Shown here: positions 52,611 to 63,288 of the stretch, piece after piece | Numbering within the stretch: position 1 is the first letter of the stretch | Layout of the letters: the number at the start of each line of letters is the position of its first letter | Source: Jacaranda mimosifolia | Lineage: Eukaryota; Streptophyta; Magnoliopsida; Lamiales; Bignoniaceae | Length of the DNA: 64,000 nucleotides | NCBI GenBank assembly: GCA_018894105.1 | Contig: CM032127.1 | Location: 31,178,369-31,242,368, forward strand | Direction: 5' to 3' | Translations under genes and position numbers: made by a program | The notes under the pieces: generated by a model | Seen by the model: only the letters and a program-made list of their open reading frames with translations | The model's database searches: none | Told to the model about the DNA's origin: nothing

Positions 52611-54122
52611 ACTTTATCTTTGAATACGAAGCAGTCATGAATTGGGTGACCCACCAACCAATGGTACTTGCAATACTTTGGGTCATCTATTTTCCTAGCT
52701 TCTTCAGGTCGCTTCATTTCAGGTAATTCAATAAGATTTGCATTTAGCAAATCATCAAATATTCCAGAGACATCCGAATCAAGGAATGGGTATGTCTTAG
52801 CCTGCGTCTCTTTTAAAGTTAATTTTTTTGTCCTCTTTCATAGGAGACATCCTTCCTTTCGTCCTTTGTGCCTTCTGCCTTCGTACAAAACTTAATGGAT
52901 GTTGCATTCACTGCCATAGCTTCTTTACTTTGTGCCTTAGCGAGAGGTTTGCGTCCTTTCTTGAATTCTTGCTTTTCTTTAGGCTTTCGAGGCTCTTGAA
53001 TTGGTGGCCCTTCTACTCTGCTAGCAAACATGCTTAAATCCATATCATGGGCTCAAGTAGCCAACTCTTCAAATGTTTTGGGTTGAATTCCTTGCAGAAT
53101 ATATCAAAGTCCCCAATGCATCCCTTGAATCCACATCTCGATGGCTGAAGCCTCAGATAATCTGTCTTTGCAATTAAGGCAATTAATGTAATCAATGACT
53201 GGCTCTTCTTTCCACGCGGAATTTTTGAGTTCAATCATACTAACTGTCCTTCGGGTACTGTAGAAACGATTGAGAAATTATTGCTCCCAACTATCAATTG
53301 AGCCTGCTTCTAAGTTAGTATACGAATCAAAAGCATTACCCTTCAAGGATCGAACAAATTGCTTAACTAGGTAATCTCCATACGTATGTCCCAGCATTGT
53401 TACAAGTTTCAATGAAATGAGCCACATGTTGCTTTGGATTGCCTTTGCCATCAAATTGCTGGAACTTAGGTGGCTGATAACCAATTGGCATCTTTAAGTT
53501 GTCAATCCTTTGAATATATGGCTTGGAATAAGTCATGAATCACTTAGAGCTTCCTTCAAATTTGTCTTTGATAGTTCCCATGATAAACTCCCTCAGCTGG
53601 TCAACAGGAATCAGTCCATCAGTGGAAACTTGTAGTTTCTTTGTTTTAGGCTTTTCACTTTCAACTGGCTGCCTCTTTGTGGATGTTTCGACTTCATCTT
53701 GAGCCTCTTTGTTTCTCCATCACACGACTAGTCTCAGCATTACCCACCTTGTTCATCAACTTAGAGATTTGAGAATCTTGCTACTGGGCATGCTTTGCTA
53801 GCCCTTCAATAATCTTCGTCAAATTAGCAATTTGTTCCTCCAAAGTTGTTGCACTTGTCACCATTACTGGCACTATGTTTGAGGAACTTGAGGTTGAGCG
53901 AGGAGTGGATGCTGTTGATTCTTCCTTTGAGTCTCCACTATCTTCATTAGTATCAATAGAATGCAGCAATACCTTTTCCACAACTTCAAGTGAATGATTT
54001 ACCTCCGACGATGGTTGTGAATTTTTGGACATACTCCTTGTGGTGACACCAACACTTCTTGTTCTAGCATTTATGGAGTTTGTAGTAGTCATCTTCAATG
54101 CAACAGTCTTGTTGGTGGCCAT
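52611..54122 (-). pseudogene. G3 gag
   Basis: Start ATG at 54,122, only 68 bp from the LTR. The N-terminus 'MATNKTVALKMTTTNS' is followed by a Ser/Thr-rich segment and 'TLEEQIANLTKIIEGLAKHA' (53,781-54,122), which looks coiled. Then in pieces: capsid region ('QRIDNLKMPIGYQPPKF', 'YGDYLVKQFVRSLKGNAFDS', near 53,280-53,510), 'WIQGMHWGL', 'MDLSMFASRVEGPP' (about 53,040), and the His/Cys end '[20 protein letters not shown]' (about 52,650). There are several stops and frameshifts. Copy 1 retains only the last third (18,055-18,563). Confidence 0.85.
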
Positions 54123-54167
54123 GATACTTCAATCTTTGATGAAGGAAAGAGATGAGAGGTAGAGACC

Positions 54168-54185
54168 GTCCCACCGGGCATGCCA
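54168..54185 (-). promoter_or_regulatory. Primer-binding site of G3
   Basis: The minus strand reads TGGCATGCCCGGTGGGAC, five bases after the 5' LTR end ...TTACA. It starts TGG, as a site pairing with a tRNA CCA end should, but I cannot assign the tRNA with confidence. It is not the initiator-Met site used by G1 and G2. Confidence 0.65.
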
Positions 54186-54190
54186 AAATT

Positions 54191-54972
54191 TGTAACAACA
54201 AATTTTCTTGTCTGCAAAGATTAAAATCACAAAACAAGAAAAAATTGTACAAATAAAATGAAATCAAAATCAATTAATCAAATGTGGATTCTATCTCTAA
54301 TCTAATCCTCTGATTCTTCCCTTCAAAATATAATCTTGAGCTTTGCGAAAAATGCCTTAAAACACCGTGGATCTCCTTTGAATTTGATTTGAATAGAATA
54401 ACGTCAATTCGAGGGCTTCACACCTTAATTTTGAATCAAACGCCAAAAATATGTGGATTTCGTGAAGAACGCCTTGAACGTCGTGGATCTCCTCTGAATT
54501 TGATTTGACTTTGCTTGAGAGAATTGCTGGCCTCCTTAAGAGTTTCTCTCGTCTGCTGGAATTTGTGTTGTGTCAAATGAACTGGATCACCCCTTTATAT
54601 AGGTGTTTGATGGGAGACTTCTGATTGACTTGAACGCCTTCAAAGGTTATCTCTTTGATAAAATAATATCAAACATCAAGAGATAATATCATATATATTT
54701 GATTTGATAATATCAAACATTAAAAGATAATATCAATATCAAATATCTTTAATTTGACTGGTCCATAGATGCAGACACTCCATCTTTGACACGTGTCAAT
54801 ATTTGATTTGAATATAAAATAAACATTAAATTATTAATTAAAATTAACTATTTATCTTTTGGAATTAAATTTAATATATCCCAAAATTTAAATAGAAAAT
54901 TTTGAATTAATATTTAATATATTATTTTACATGTGTCACTTCTCAATTGGTCGAAAATTTAACATGTCTACA
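54191..54972 (-). repeat. G3 5' LTR, 782 bp
   Basis: TGTAACAACAAATTTTC (54,191) to ...ATGTCTACA (54,972) on the plus strand, followed by the CACAC target duplication. Apart from having fewer internal repeat units it is very similar to the 3' LTR. CACGTGTCAATATTTG near 54,790 holds a G-box-like core. Confidence 0.9.
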
Positions 54973-54977
54973 CACAC

Positions 54978-55130
54978 AAAGAGTTCACATGTTGAAAAGT
55001 TGGAAAAGGCTAAATAGAAAGCAGATAACGACGATTCCTTCTCCCCCCTTCCCCCTGTGTGGGGTAATTGGTGCCCCATCATAGGAGTGCCTCCAGGCAT
55101 AGATTTCGAATTTGCCAAAAAGCAGCTTCA
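54978..55130. other. Unassigned sequence right of G3
   Basis: About 150 bp with a C-rich stretch (55,039-55,058). It does not obviously continue the G1 RT that flanks the left end of G3, despite the matching target duplication. Confidence 0.3.
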
Positions 55131-55500
55131 GTGGAACTCCAAACACACAAGTTGATATTGAACAAGCCTTAGAATAAAAAACCCTCCTCATTGAACCCCT
55201 AAGATACTTAATCTTAGAAATATAAATAACTGAGATAAAAATCAAAAATTGAATAAACAATAGAAGGAATTAGTATCTTGAAAGAATCTATTCAATTTCT
55301 TGATGAAACAAGCAAAGTAGTGGTTTTTCTTGAGAGAAAAATGCAAAAAATAAAATTATGTTAAAAAAATCTCCCATACACGTCTTTAAGAGAGTATTCA
55401 TATTCTCCTTACAAGCCCTAATTAAAATAAAATATAAACTATGCCTGTGGATAATAGTCCAAGCCCAAATCCAATTAGGAATAGGATTTTGACTTAGTCA
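55131..55500 (-). repeat. G1 LTR, partial (third G1 locus)
   Basis: 'aactccaaacacacaagttgatattg...' to '...gacttagtcaca' matches the distal half of G1 LTRs in minus orientation, more diverged than the other copies. The proximal LTR half is replaced by unrelated sequence (55,501-55,690) with a T-rich run. Confidence 0.75.
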
Positions 55501-55690
55501 CAATACTTTTTTCTATGATAGAGATGAAAAGTGTTGTTTTTTCATTCTTCCGTCTTCCATGAACGAGATCTAGAAAGACTTTTGCAACTTTCTGTCTCTC
55601 CATGGTGTTCCTTGGCGCTCCTTTTCTTTTCTTTTTTCTTTTTTTTTATTTAATACTTCTTTTCAAAGAGGAATGAAGAAAACAAAGTTG
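55501..55690. other. Unassigned insert with T/C-rich run
   Basis: About 190 bp separating the partial LTR from integrase, including a long pyrimidine stretch at 55,620-55,655. No coding frame. Confidence 0.35.
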
Positions 55691-56860
55691 TCGCTAGCAT
55701 AAACTTTGTACTCTCACCTGGAATGTCAATCTTGTGTACCCTGCCGTTAATCTTTTCCAGCACTTGGAATGGACCAAGACCTCTTATTGTGACTTGTGTA
55801 CACTTGGATTTTCATTGATTAAGAAACTCTTCCTTTCTCAAATGAACCCAAACCCAATCAACAAGTTCACATATCACCTGTTTTCGCCTCTTATTCACAC
55901 TTTGGGTAGCCAACCTATTTCCCTTTTCAATCATCTCACGTGCCTTCATATGTATAGTTTTATCTTTTTCAGCCTTGGTTTCACTATCTAAGTTAGCAAT
56001 ATCACTCAAAGGCAAATGCGATAAATCTAAAACAGTTAAAGAACTGAAACGATATACAATCTTAAAAGGTAAGAATGTATTGACTCCTATTATAAGCAAT
56101 TCAATAAAAGGCAACAATCCTATCAAGTTTTTAAGTTCTTTCCTACAATAGCACGCAACAAAGTACCCAATTTACCACTTCAGTTTGTCTAGAATACAAA
56201 AGTTTAGTATCTAACTCACCCCACAAAACCTTTCAAAAGTGGATCAAGAACTTAACATCCCTATCAGAAACAATAGATTTAGGGACACCATGGAATCTCA
56301 CAACTTCTCTAAAGAAAAAATCAGCAATGTTAGTTGTGGCTTCATCTGTTTTATGACAAGCAATAAAGTGTGCCATCTTGTTGAATCTATCAATCACAAG
56401 AAAGATACTATCTCTACACTTCCTAATTCTCGACAAACCAAGCATAAAATCCATAGAAATATCAATCCCAGGTGCAGTGGAAACAAGTAAAAGTGTATAC
56501 AATCCATAGGCATAGACTTAGATTTAACCTATTTACATGCAATACATTTAGAACACAATTTCTCAACATCTATTCTCATACCAGGCCAATAGAAATGCTC
56601 CGTCAAAACATCCAAAGTCTTATAGACATCAAAATGACCCATTAATCCACCACTATGTGATTACCTAACCACTCACGCACAAAACAGGCAGGCACACAAA
56701 TTCTATTGCCATAAAATAAAATTCCTTCATGTCTATAGAATTTATTAAATGCACCATGCTCATATGCAATATACAAATCAGCAAAGTCAACATCAGTTGC
56801 ATAAATATGTTTAAATTGCTCAAATCCTAACTTAGATGTAAGTGTAGTAATTAAAGTATA
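55691..56860 (-). pseudogene. G1 integrase (third locus)
   Basis: Minus strand, downwards: HHCC region (about 56,860-56,520, with stops), core 56,233-56,502 '[20 protein letters not shown]', '[16 protein letters not shown]', a deletion between the second Asp and the Glu region (only 'ARCYCRKEL'-type remnants near 56,150), then 55,812-56,126 'SDIANLDSETKAEKDKTIHM', 'WVWVHLRKEEFLNQ'. A segment near 55,780-55,815 ('RGLGPFQVLEKIN') is out of frame. It is more diverged than the two duplicated copies. Confidence 0.82.
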
Positions 56861-57389
56861 TCTCCTAGAGAATGCATCAGCAACAATTTTTTCCTTACCT
56901 TTAGCTCAATAAATTCTACCCACTTAGCATGCCTTTTATTCAATTTCCCTTGGCCTTTTAAATGCTTCAAAGATTCATGATCAGTATGTATAACATATTT
57001 TCTAGAAAGCAAGTAATGTCGCCAAACATCCATTGCATGAACTAATAATTCCTTATCACAATTGGAATACCTAAGCCGGGCACCACTCAACTTCCCACTA
57101 AAATATGCAATGAGATGTTTTTCTTGCATTAAAACAACACTAATCCCAATCCCAATTGTATTGCATTCAATCTCAATTGACTGTTGTACAATCCACACGC
57201 ATCCGCCAAGTTCCATTCTTCTTTGGAACCAATAGCATAGATACACCACACGGACTCATGTTTTCCCACATGTCTTTTTGCTATCAACTCGTCCACAAGT
57301 TTGATAGTGTATATATTGGCTTTTAACTTTTGCTTTGATAGATCTTTCCTCTCAAAGAGACTTTTTGCTCCCATTTCTAGATATGACAA
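56851..57389 (-). pseudogene. G1 RT start fused to RNase H (third locus)
   Basis: 57,129-57,389 carries an RT N-terminal piece ('[18 protein letters not shown]'); the RT palm is deleted. RNase H follows in an overlapping frame 56,851-57,249: '[20 protein letters not shown]', '[17 protein letters not shown]', '[18 protein letters not shown]'. It keeps the DHESLKHLK segment lost in the copies at 2,170 and 33,500, but the first catalytic Asp is Asn (ECN instead of ECD). Confidence 0.82.
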
Positions 57390-59189
57390 CCTTGAACTAA
57401 AAAACCCTTCTTTTGCAAAAATGGCTCAAGCACCTGGTATGTGGTCTATTGTGCCTTATTATTCGAGTGATACTTGCAATCAAATGATAAAGATTTCAAT
57501 GGCCTCCTTTCTGAATGGCAATTAGATAAGGATTTGATCAAGAGCAAGGAGATTCTATTTAACTTAAGAGAAAAGTGTCTGTTTGAGGAAAAAGCATCCC
57601 TTGGTCTTTGTGAATGGGCTCAAAAGATTCGTGATCCTTTTTGCCAAAAGTAAAGGATTTTGTGCTTGCTTTGGACTAAGAATCTTTGAGCCCTTCAAAT
57701 AATTCAAAATCATACGAGTTTTATCTTATCATAGCACTTCTTTTTTCGCCACTCGCCCTTTGTCACAATATAAGGTTAGCTCCTTGGCGACAAATGGAGG
57801 AATTGAATATGCATTTATGTGCTACGCATAATTTACATTCTATTCCTAGCATGTACTACATAATTAATTGCACATTAAAGAGCACTGGTGTCAACTAACA
57901 TAAACCTGCACGTAGAATGAGAGTTATTGTTGATACAAATGAGCTTCCAATAGCTATTGGCAAATTTGAAGAGTGAAAATATAGGAATGAGCCAGAGGCA
58001 AACTTGGCAAAAAAAACTTGATTGTTTTCTATAAGAATAGATCAATATAATTAGCTAAAAGTTGGTTGACTATAATGTGGCAGCACACTTTTAGACTTAA
58101 CTTGAAATTTGATTTCTTTCTTGATATTCAAACAAAGTAATGAGTTTTTGTTGTACTTTAGAGGCAATGCAATCCTAGGTCAATCTTTTTAGGTACCAAA
58201 TTGAATTGATTGAGGAATTGCCACCAATCCACATGTTATGTGCAAACAATGATAGTTGAGTACCATAATCAATAGCTAAATATGGGTAGGGGGTGGAATA
58301 CATATGGTGATTTGTGGGCTACAATAATAGTTAAAGAGCCTCATATGACTAGATTAGGAGATCATTGAGCATACCATATGTCATTGTTAGGATCTCTTGT
58401 AGGCCTTTATGACCCCATTTTGTAAATGGACCTTATTAGCTTTTTAAAATATCTTTTATGCGATGATCAATACCCCAGTTGGTCCCATACATATATGACC
58501 CATTATCAAGAACAAAATTACAATAGCTAAATGATAATGCGCAATATTTCAATAGAGCCTCCCCTCCCCCAATTATTGAATATAATCCTCCATGAAAAAA
58601 GGAAAAAATCCACATATTTTGACCAATTCAAGGCTATTAAGGATGGGGTTGCTTCTTTCGCAAAACTTAGATATGAGGTTGAGCCAAAAAATTGCAATTG
58701 AAGATAAATTTATGAGAAAATGATCTCTTTAGAATTTACTCGGTAAATATATATCTACTTGATACGCTATTCAAGAAAGAGACTCAAATCCTAGTAGACC
58801 TGCTAAATGGTAATTCAATATAGATTTTACATTCTCAAACCAAGCTCGTTCCTACTTTATGTTAATGAAACTGACTAGCAAAAAGGATTAACATTTCAAA
58901 GAGCAATGCATGGTTGCAATACAATAAAGTTGCAAAATTCACTAGCTTTTTCTAGTGCTCAACAAATCTTCCAAAAAAAAAAAAAAGTAAAGAAAAGAAA
59001 AGGAAAAAAAATTATTTACTCATTAAATTGATTACAACATCAAGGGATAGATTTGCTATTGGCCTGACCTCATGAACATTAATATTTTGCAAGAGACCAT
59101 TAAAAGTCACCTGAAGATTGCATGAAGATCAAGCTAGAAGGTAAGAATGGCAGCCTCTACTGGCATTACACAAAAACATAGCATGAGCA
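57390..59189. other. Unassigned region
   Basis: AT-rich, no family match found by eye. Two plus-strand stretches look weakly coding: 57,418-57,525 ('MAQAPGMWSIVPYYSSD') and about 57,527-57,655 ('DKDLIKSKEILFNLREKCLF', 'EKASLGLCEWAQKIRDPF'), possibly one frame-broken gene piece. I do not recognise it. 57,660-59,189 shows nothing supported apart from an A run at 58,972-58,985. Confidence 0.35.
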
Positions 59190-60150
59190 TTAAATCATTT
59201 AAATAGCATTCTTAAGTGTTTCAAATATAAAATTCACGTGTTAAGAGAAAAATCAAGTGCCAAAAAGAGTATACCTTAGTAAACCTTTTAAGGACTTAGG
59301 AACGCCTTTCATGCCGTCTCCTTGATAAATGGGATTTTGGCATGCAAAGACACTGAAAAACGTTGGGCATTTGAAAGAATAATGCAACTTTGTAAATAAC
59401 CTTCAGGCTCATGACCTAAAATTGCCTTAAAACCCTAATTTTTAAAGTTAAATAATCAACTCCATGCTCTAACCAATAAAATCATTAATAGCATACAGAA
59501 GAAAAACACTATCAAATGAAAGACAAACTCTCTTGCCATATTAAATAGCCTAGCTAATTTCTTTAGTTGAACTTAATTTAGCTTACAAAAAAACATCATC
59601 AAACGAAAAATAATCCCTCTCGCATTAATAGCCCCGATTGATCTTTTAGTTGAAAATGGTTTTAGCATTAGATAATTACATTGAAACAAAAAAGAAGAAG
59701 ATAACAATAGTTTTGCTGCGGACAGCGGGAGGTGTTATGATCAAACAAGTTAAATGCAGATACCAATGCACAGGTTGATCACAATTGCTAACAACTAAAA
59801 ATTAATACCTCCAAGTTAGATTATGATGCAAAACCCATTATACCTCTTTAGAGCATGATATAGCAATAAAAGATTTTACTATTGGAAACTAGAGAAAATA
59901 ATGAAGAGGAAGCAAGCTTCCCAACTAAAGTAGGACGTCGCCAGGCAAATTGTATTCCTTCATTGGCTTCAAATGAAAATTTTGACCCTAACAAATCCAT
60001 AATGTCTGTCTGCAGAAATAAGATCCAGTTCAACTAATTTAACATCTAATAGTGTAAAGGTAGAAAAGAAGGAAACAAAAATAAAATAAAATAAAGTTTG
60101 AACATTTACATCAAGTAAAGTTTGCCAACATGCTCAGATATTTAGTACAC
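59190..60150 (-). pseudogene. MDN1: Midasin (MDN1) pseudogene, AAA-domain exons (copy 2)
   Basis: Paralogue of 26,690-27,400. Exon ending at 60,009 after an AG acceptor: 'TDIMDLLGSKFSFEANEGI', 'QFAWRRPTL'. Exon about 59,275-59,430: 'FKCPTFFSVFACQNPIYQGD', 'GMKGVPKSLKGLLR' then GT. Its AAA segment is better preserved than in copy 1 (no stop before FAW), but frame is lost after 'FAW', and the two exons are separated by sequence with indels. It lies downstream of DRP1 exons on the same strand, so two unrelated host genes are again adjacent. Confidence 0.82.
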
Positions 60151-60782
60151 AATCTTATTAAAACGTAAAGTCTAAGGTGAATGCATACATATACCAAGTA
60201 ATATACATACCTACATAAACATAAGCACAAATATGTGATATAGAATGGACGAATTGCAAAGAGATTGTCACACACTATAATATCAACATAACTTAAAACT
60301 GAAAAACATCCAAGATCAACCCAGCTGAACAGAGTTATTTTACATTTAGACCTTGAACTTTTTTGGAGAATATTTTATAAGGAAACATTTTCTTATGCTT
60401 TTTAAATGATATAATTTTATATTCCAATTTTCATTAGTGCTTTAGCTCCTGCAACAAACAGATATCTACACAATTCCATCTAGCATTTTTAGTCAAGCCA
60501 TTTCTAGCAGTATCACTAATCTCCTATCTTTTCCAAGTTGTCTCACTTCTTTTTTTCATTTTTAGAAGAGAGGAAGAAGGTATACTACTCGGAGATAGAG
60601 AACCTCTAACGATGTAAATGATTTATAGATTGAAGATCAAACTAAAGAAACTCTCACCACAATAGAATAAAATTAAAATGGCCAGACTTCTAAAACTTGA
60701 GGCTTGTGATGTCTTAGGGACTATTATCATTTGTGTACATTGTGACCGATTAACATAACATAGAAACAAGTTGGAGACTTAC
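60151..60782. other. Spacer between MDN1 and DRP1 pseudogene pieces
   Basis: AT-rich, no supported coding frame. The DRP1 exon that should follow 'VHATLKELVH' on the minus strand is not found here. Confidence 0.45.
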
Positions 60783-61833
60783 CACGCTCTCAATAATTAA
60801 CCTATGAACTAGTTCCTTCAATGTTGCATGAACCTGAAAAGATAAAAGATCAACAGACTCATAAGCTTACCATGCACCTTAAATGCTTAAATGAAAAAAA
60901 AATTGCAATGAAAGATAGCTCAAAAGAGTTAATTTAACTTCAAAATACAGAGGGCACCATGTCATGAACATAACGTCTCACATAATGTTCTCGAATGTAG
61001 CAATCAAAAGTGCATAGCTTGAATTCAACCAACATATGTTTCACAATTAAGCATAATAGAATGCATCTGGATCCATAGTCAAGTCAACTCCAGAATCACT
61101 AACACTTGTTGTTCTGTATGTGTTAAGACTTTCAATTCTTCATCTCATTTCTGAAAGCAATAAGGACCATAAATCCAACATTTCTTGATATCACTTTGTG
61201 GGGCTAGCCTAAAATAGTCCACAAAATCATTTATAGATACCAATGTAAGACCAAAAAAGATAGACAAAACATAGCAATTTAAATGCAGCTTGCATGAGCA
61301 CCTGCCTGCATCAACCATCGCTAGAATTGAATACTAGACATGGTATGGGGAAAGTTTACTAAAAAAATCAAGAATAAAATCATTTTTAATGCCACTTGGA
61401 TTAACATTAGACCTGGATCTAGATGAAAACAACACATCAAGTACATACCGCATCATTAACTGCTTCAGCAGGACCTTTAATGAGACAATGATAATCTTGC
61501 TCGGGTCTTAAAAGATAAGGCTAATATCCATCAATCAACTTCAGTAATTAATCACTGCACATTTTCCATAGCAAGAGATGCTTATCAAACTGCAAGCGCT
61601 TCAATGCAGCAAGCAGTTGGCTATAAGAGGCATTATATATTTAATCATCACTTGGTCGATTGCGAGAATCACATCATAATAAATAAAAAGATCAAAAGGA
61701 AATAACACACAAAATGATATTGCACAATCAAAAGACCACAAGAAGAAATTATGGACACAAATGCTCCATCAAGATGCTCTTTGAATATTCCATCGAGTAT
61801 ACGGCAGATTTCCATGATCATGTACAGTTTGCC
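60783..61833 (-). pseudogene. DRP1: DRP1-type dynamin pseudogene, middle-domain exons (copy 2)
   Basis: Three exons in order on the minus strand. About 61,760-61,833: '[20 protein letters not shown]' then LDG, without the stop found in copy 1. 61,449-about 61,647: 'IYNASYSQLLAALKRLQFDK', stop, 'LLKLIDGY', stop, 'PYLLRPEQDYHCLIKGPAEA', with a GT donor at 61,448. 60,783-60,833: 'VHATLKELVHRLIIESV' flanked by AG and GT. They match the DRP1 middle domain (family patterns [48 protein letters not shown]). The exons that would come next in the protein are exactly those present at 20,734-21,395 in copy 1. Confidence 0.88.
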
Positions 61834-62632
61834 CTGCATTAAGAATCAACATTTATTAAAAATGCAAGCAATTCATGTGGCAGACAACAACTTAAAATTG
61901 AACACTACATCCTTACTTCCCCCTTCCCCTAACCCCAGAGAGAGAGAGGGAGAGCGCAAGCAATAGGAAAATAAATAGAAAATAATCAACCTAACCACCG
62001 ACAGTGATAGAAGGCAAGGCAACCCATTCTTTTCTCCGTGATCCCAAGCACCAATGCATGCTCCCTGCAGTCAGTTACTAAGAAACTAGCAATCAAGCAT
62101 TGTGAACCCTCAAAAGGAAAATTCTGAAAAATAATCAAAGGAAGGTGTCAGGAAAGGTCTCATAGCATAGCTAAATAGAAATGTGAGTACTAGACAGATC
62201 AATTGAGAAAATAGACAACAAAATCAATAAATCTCTTCCCAGAAAGATGTCCAAATTCTATACATTATCTACCTTCATCAATATGATGAAACAAGTAGGA
62301 TAAGTAGACGTCGTGTAACAATACCAGTGTACTAAACATGAAATAAAATCCTTGTCTTTTGGCCTTTTGGTCATCCACTTCAAGATAATGCATATGAAAG
62401 ACAAATGTTACCAGATCCATGAGGTAAAAAATCCTTGCCAACAACATTTTCAAGTACTTAAGACTCGCCAGACCTACAAAACACAAACATTAGGATCAGC
62501 TGACTGGAAAAATGCTAATCGTTAAGTGAAAGTGTCCAAACAAGTGCATGTTAGGGATAAAAAGGAGCAATACCATTATGCAAGTGCAAATATGCAATAC
62601 AAAAATCACACAACAACATCAAAACTCTCTAA

Positions 62633-62675
<43 letters not shown>

Positions 62676-63288
62676 ACCTATTTGCTATTCAAAGTCAGAT
62701 CAGCTAGAAGACAGGCGGCTATATTTTGGCATCTATAAGTAATCTTATAAACAGAATGCTTCATGGAAGTTTGGGTTTAGAACAAAATGTGTTATCAAAA
62801 TTTATCAAATTTCAGCAGTATTAGCGACTAATGGTAGAAAATCAAAGCCTTATGTAGCGCTCTAATATTAGGAAAAAAACTGAAAAAAGCCATAGCAGTA
62901 CAAGTACATGGTACAGCCCAACATAAAAATAGAAATTGATAAAACAAAAGGCGAGAGAATAAATTCAAAAATAAAACAAGGGTGGCCAATTCAAATGAAC
63001 AACCAGCCCTTAGCAGATCTAAACTCCAATCTAAGTAGAAACACATGAAATCATCAACTAAACAAACATTCAATATGATCTACAAAAAGGAGTAAGAACA
63101 ATTAAAATCACAAACTTCTCAGCTCCAATAGATCAACATCAATGTAATAATATATTTTCTAATTTTTTAAAAAGAAAGACGCATAAGAAAATGAAAATAA
63201 TCAGACCTAACCACCGACGACGATTATAGGAGCGAAAACGTCCCAAAGAGCAGGTAATGCACTGTCTACTCTGTGATCGCCAAGCCCC
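61834..63288 (-). pseudogene. DRP1: DRP1-type dynamin pseudogene, N-terminal exon and intron (copy 2)
   Basis: Exon 63,212-63,288 (77 bp) after a proper AG acceptor encodes 'LGDHRVDSALPALWDVFAPI' then IVVGG, in frame. A degenerate second copy is at 61,996-62,064 (69 bp, AG acceptor kept). The intervening intron sequence, including the CT/AT microsatellite at 62,625-62,673, matches 18,660-20,080. Most of the GTPase-domain exons are missing, as in copy 1. Confidence 0.75.
62625..62673. repeat. Compound CT/AT microsatellite (copy 2)
   Basis: (CT)n then (AT)n, longer than the counterpart at 19,508-19,543. Confidence 0.9.

Larger units (their letters stand above)
42438..54972 (-). mobile_element. 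Complete G3 (Tat-like Ty3/gypsy) element, 12.5 kb
   Basis: Bounded by LTRs with TG...CA ends on the plus strand (TGTAACAAC... / ...ATGTCTACA) and by identical 5-bp flanks CACAC (42,433-42,437 and 54,973-54,977), the expected target-site duplication. Order on the minus strand: 5' LTR, PBS, gag, protease, RT, RNase H, archaeal-type RNase H, integrase, long 3' region with an antisense gene, PPT, 3' LTR. Both LTRs and the internal order are complete, but frameshifts and stops in pol make it non-autonomous now. It is inserted in a G1 RT gene. Confidence 0.88.

Noticed and set aside
52828..53037. Phe/Leu-rich plus-strand frames suggesting membrane proteins (also 18,039-18,431)
   Set aside because: They are antisense to G3 gag. 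The hydrophobic look comes from Lys/Glu-rich codons read in reverse.
54168..54185. Assigning the G3 primer site to a named tRNA
   Set aside because: The 18 bases fit a PBS position, but I could not match them with confidence to a tRNA 3' end from memory.
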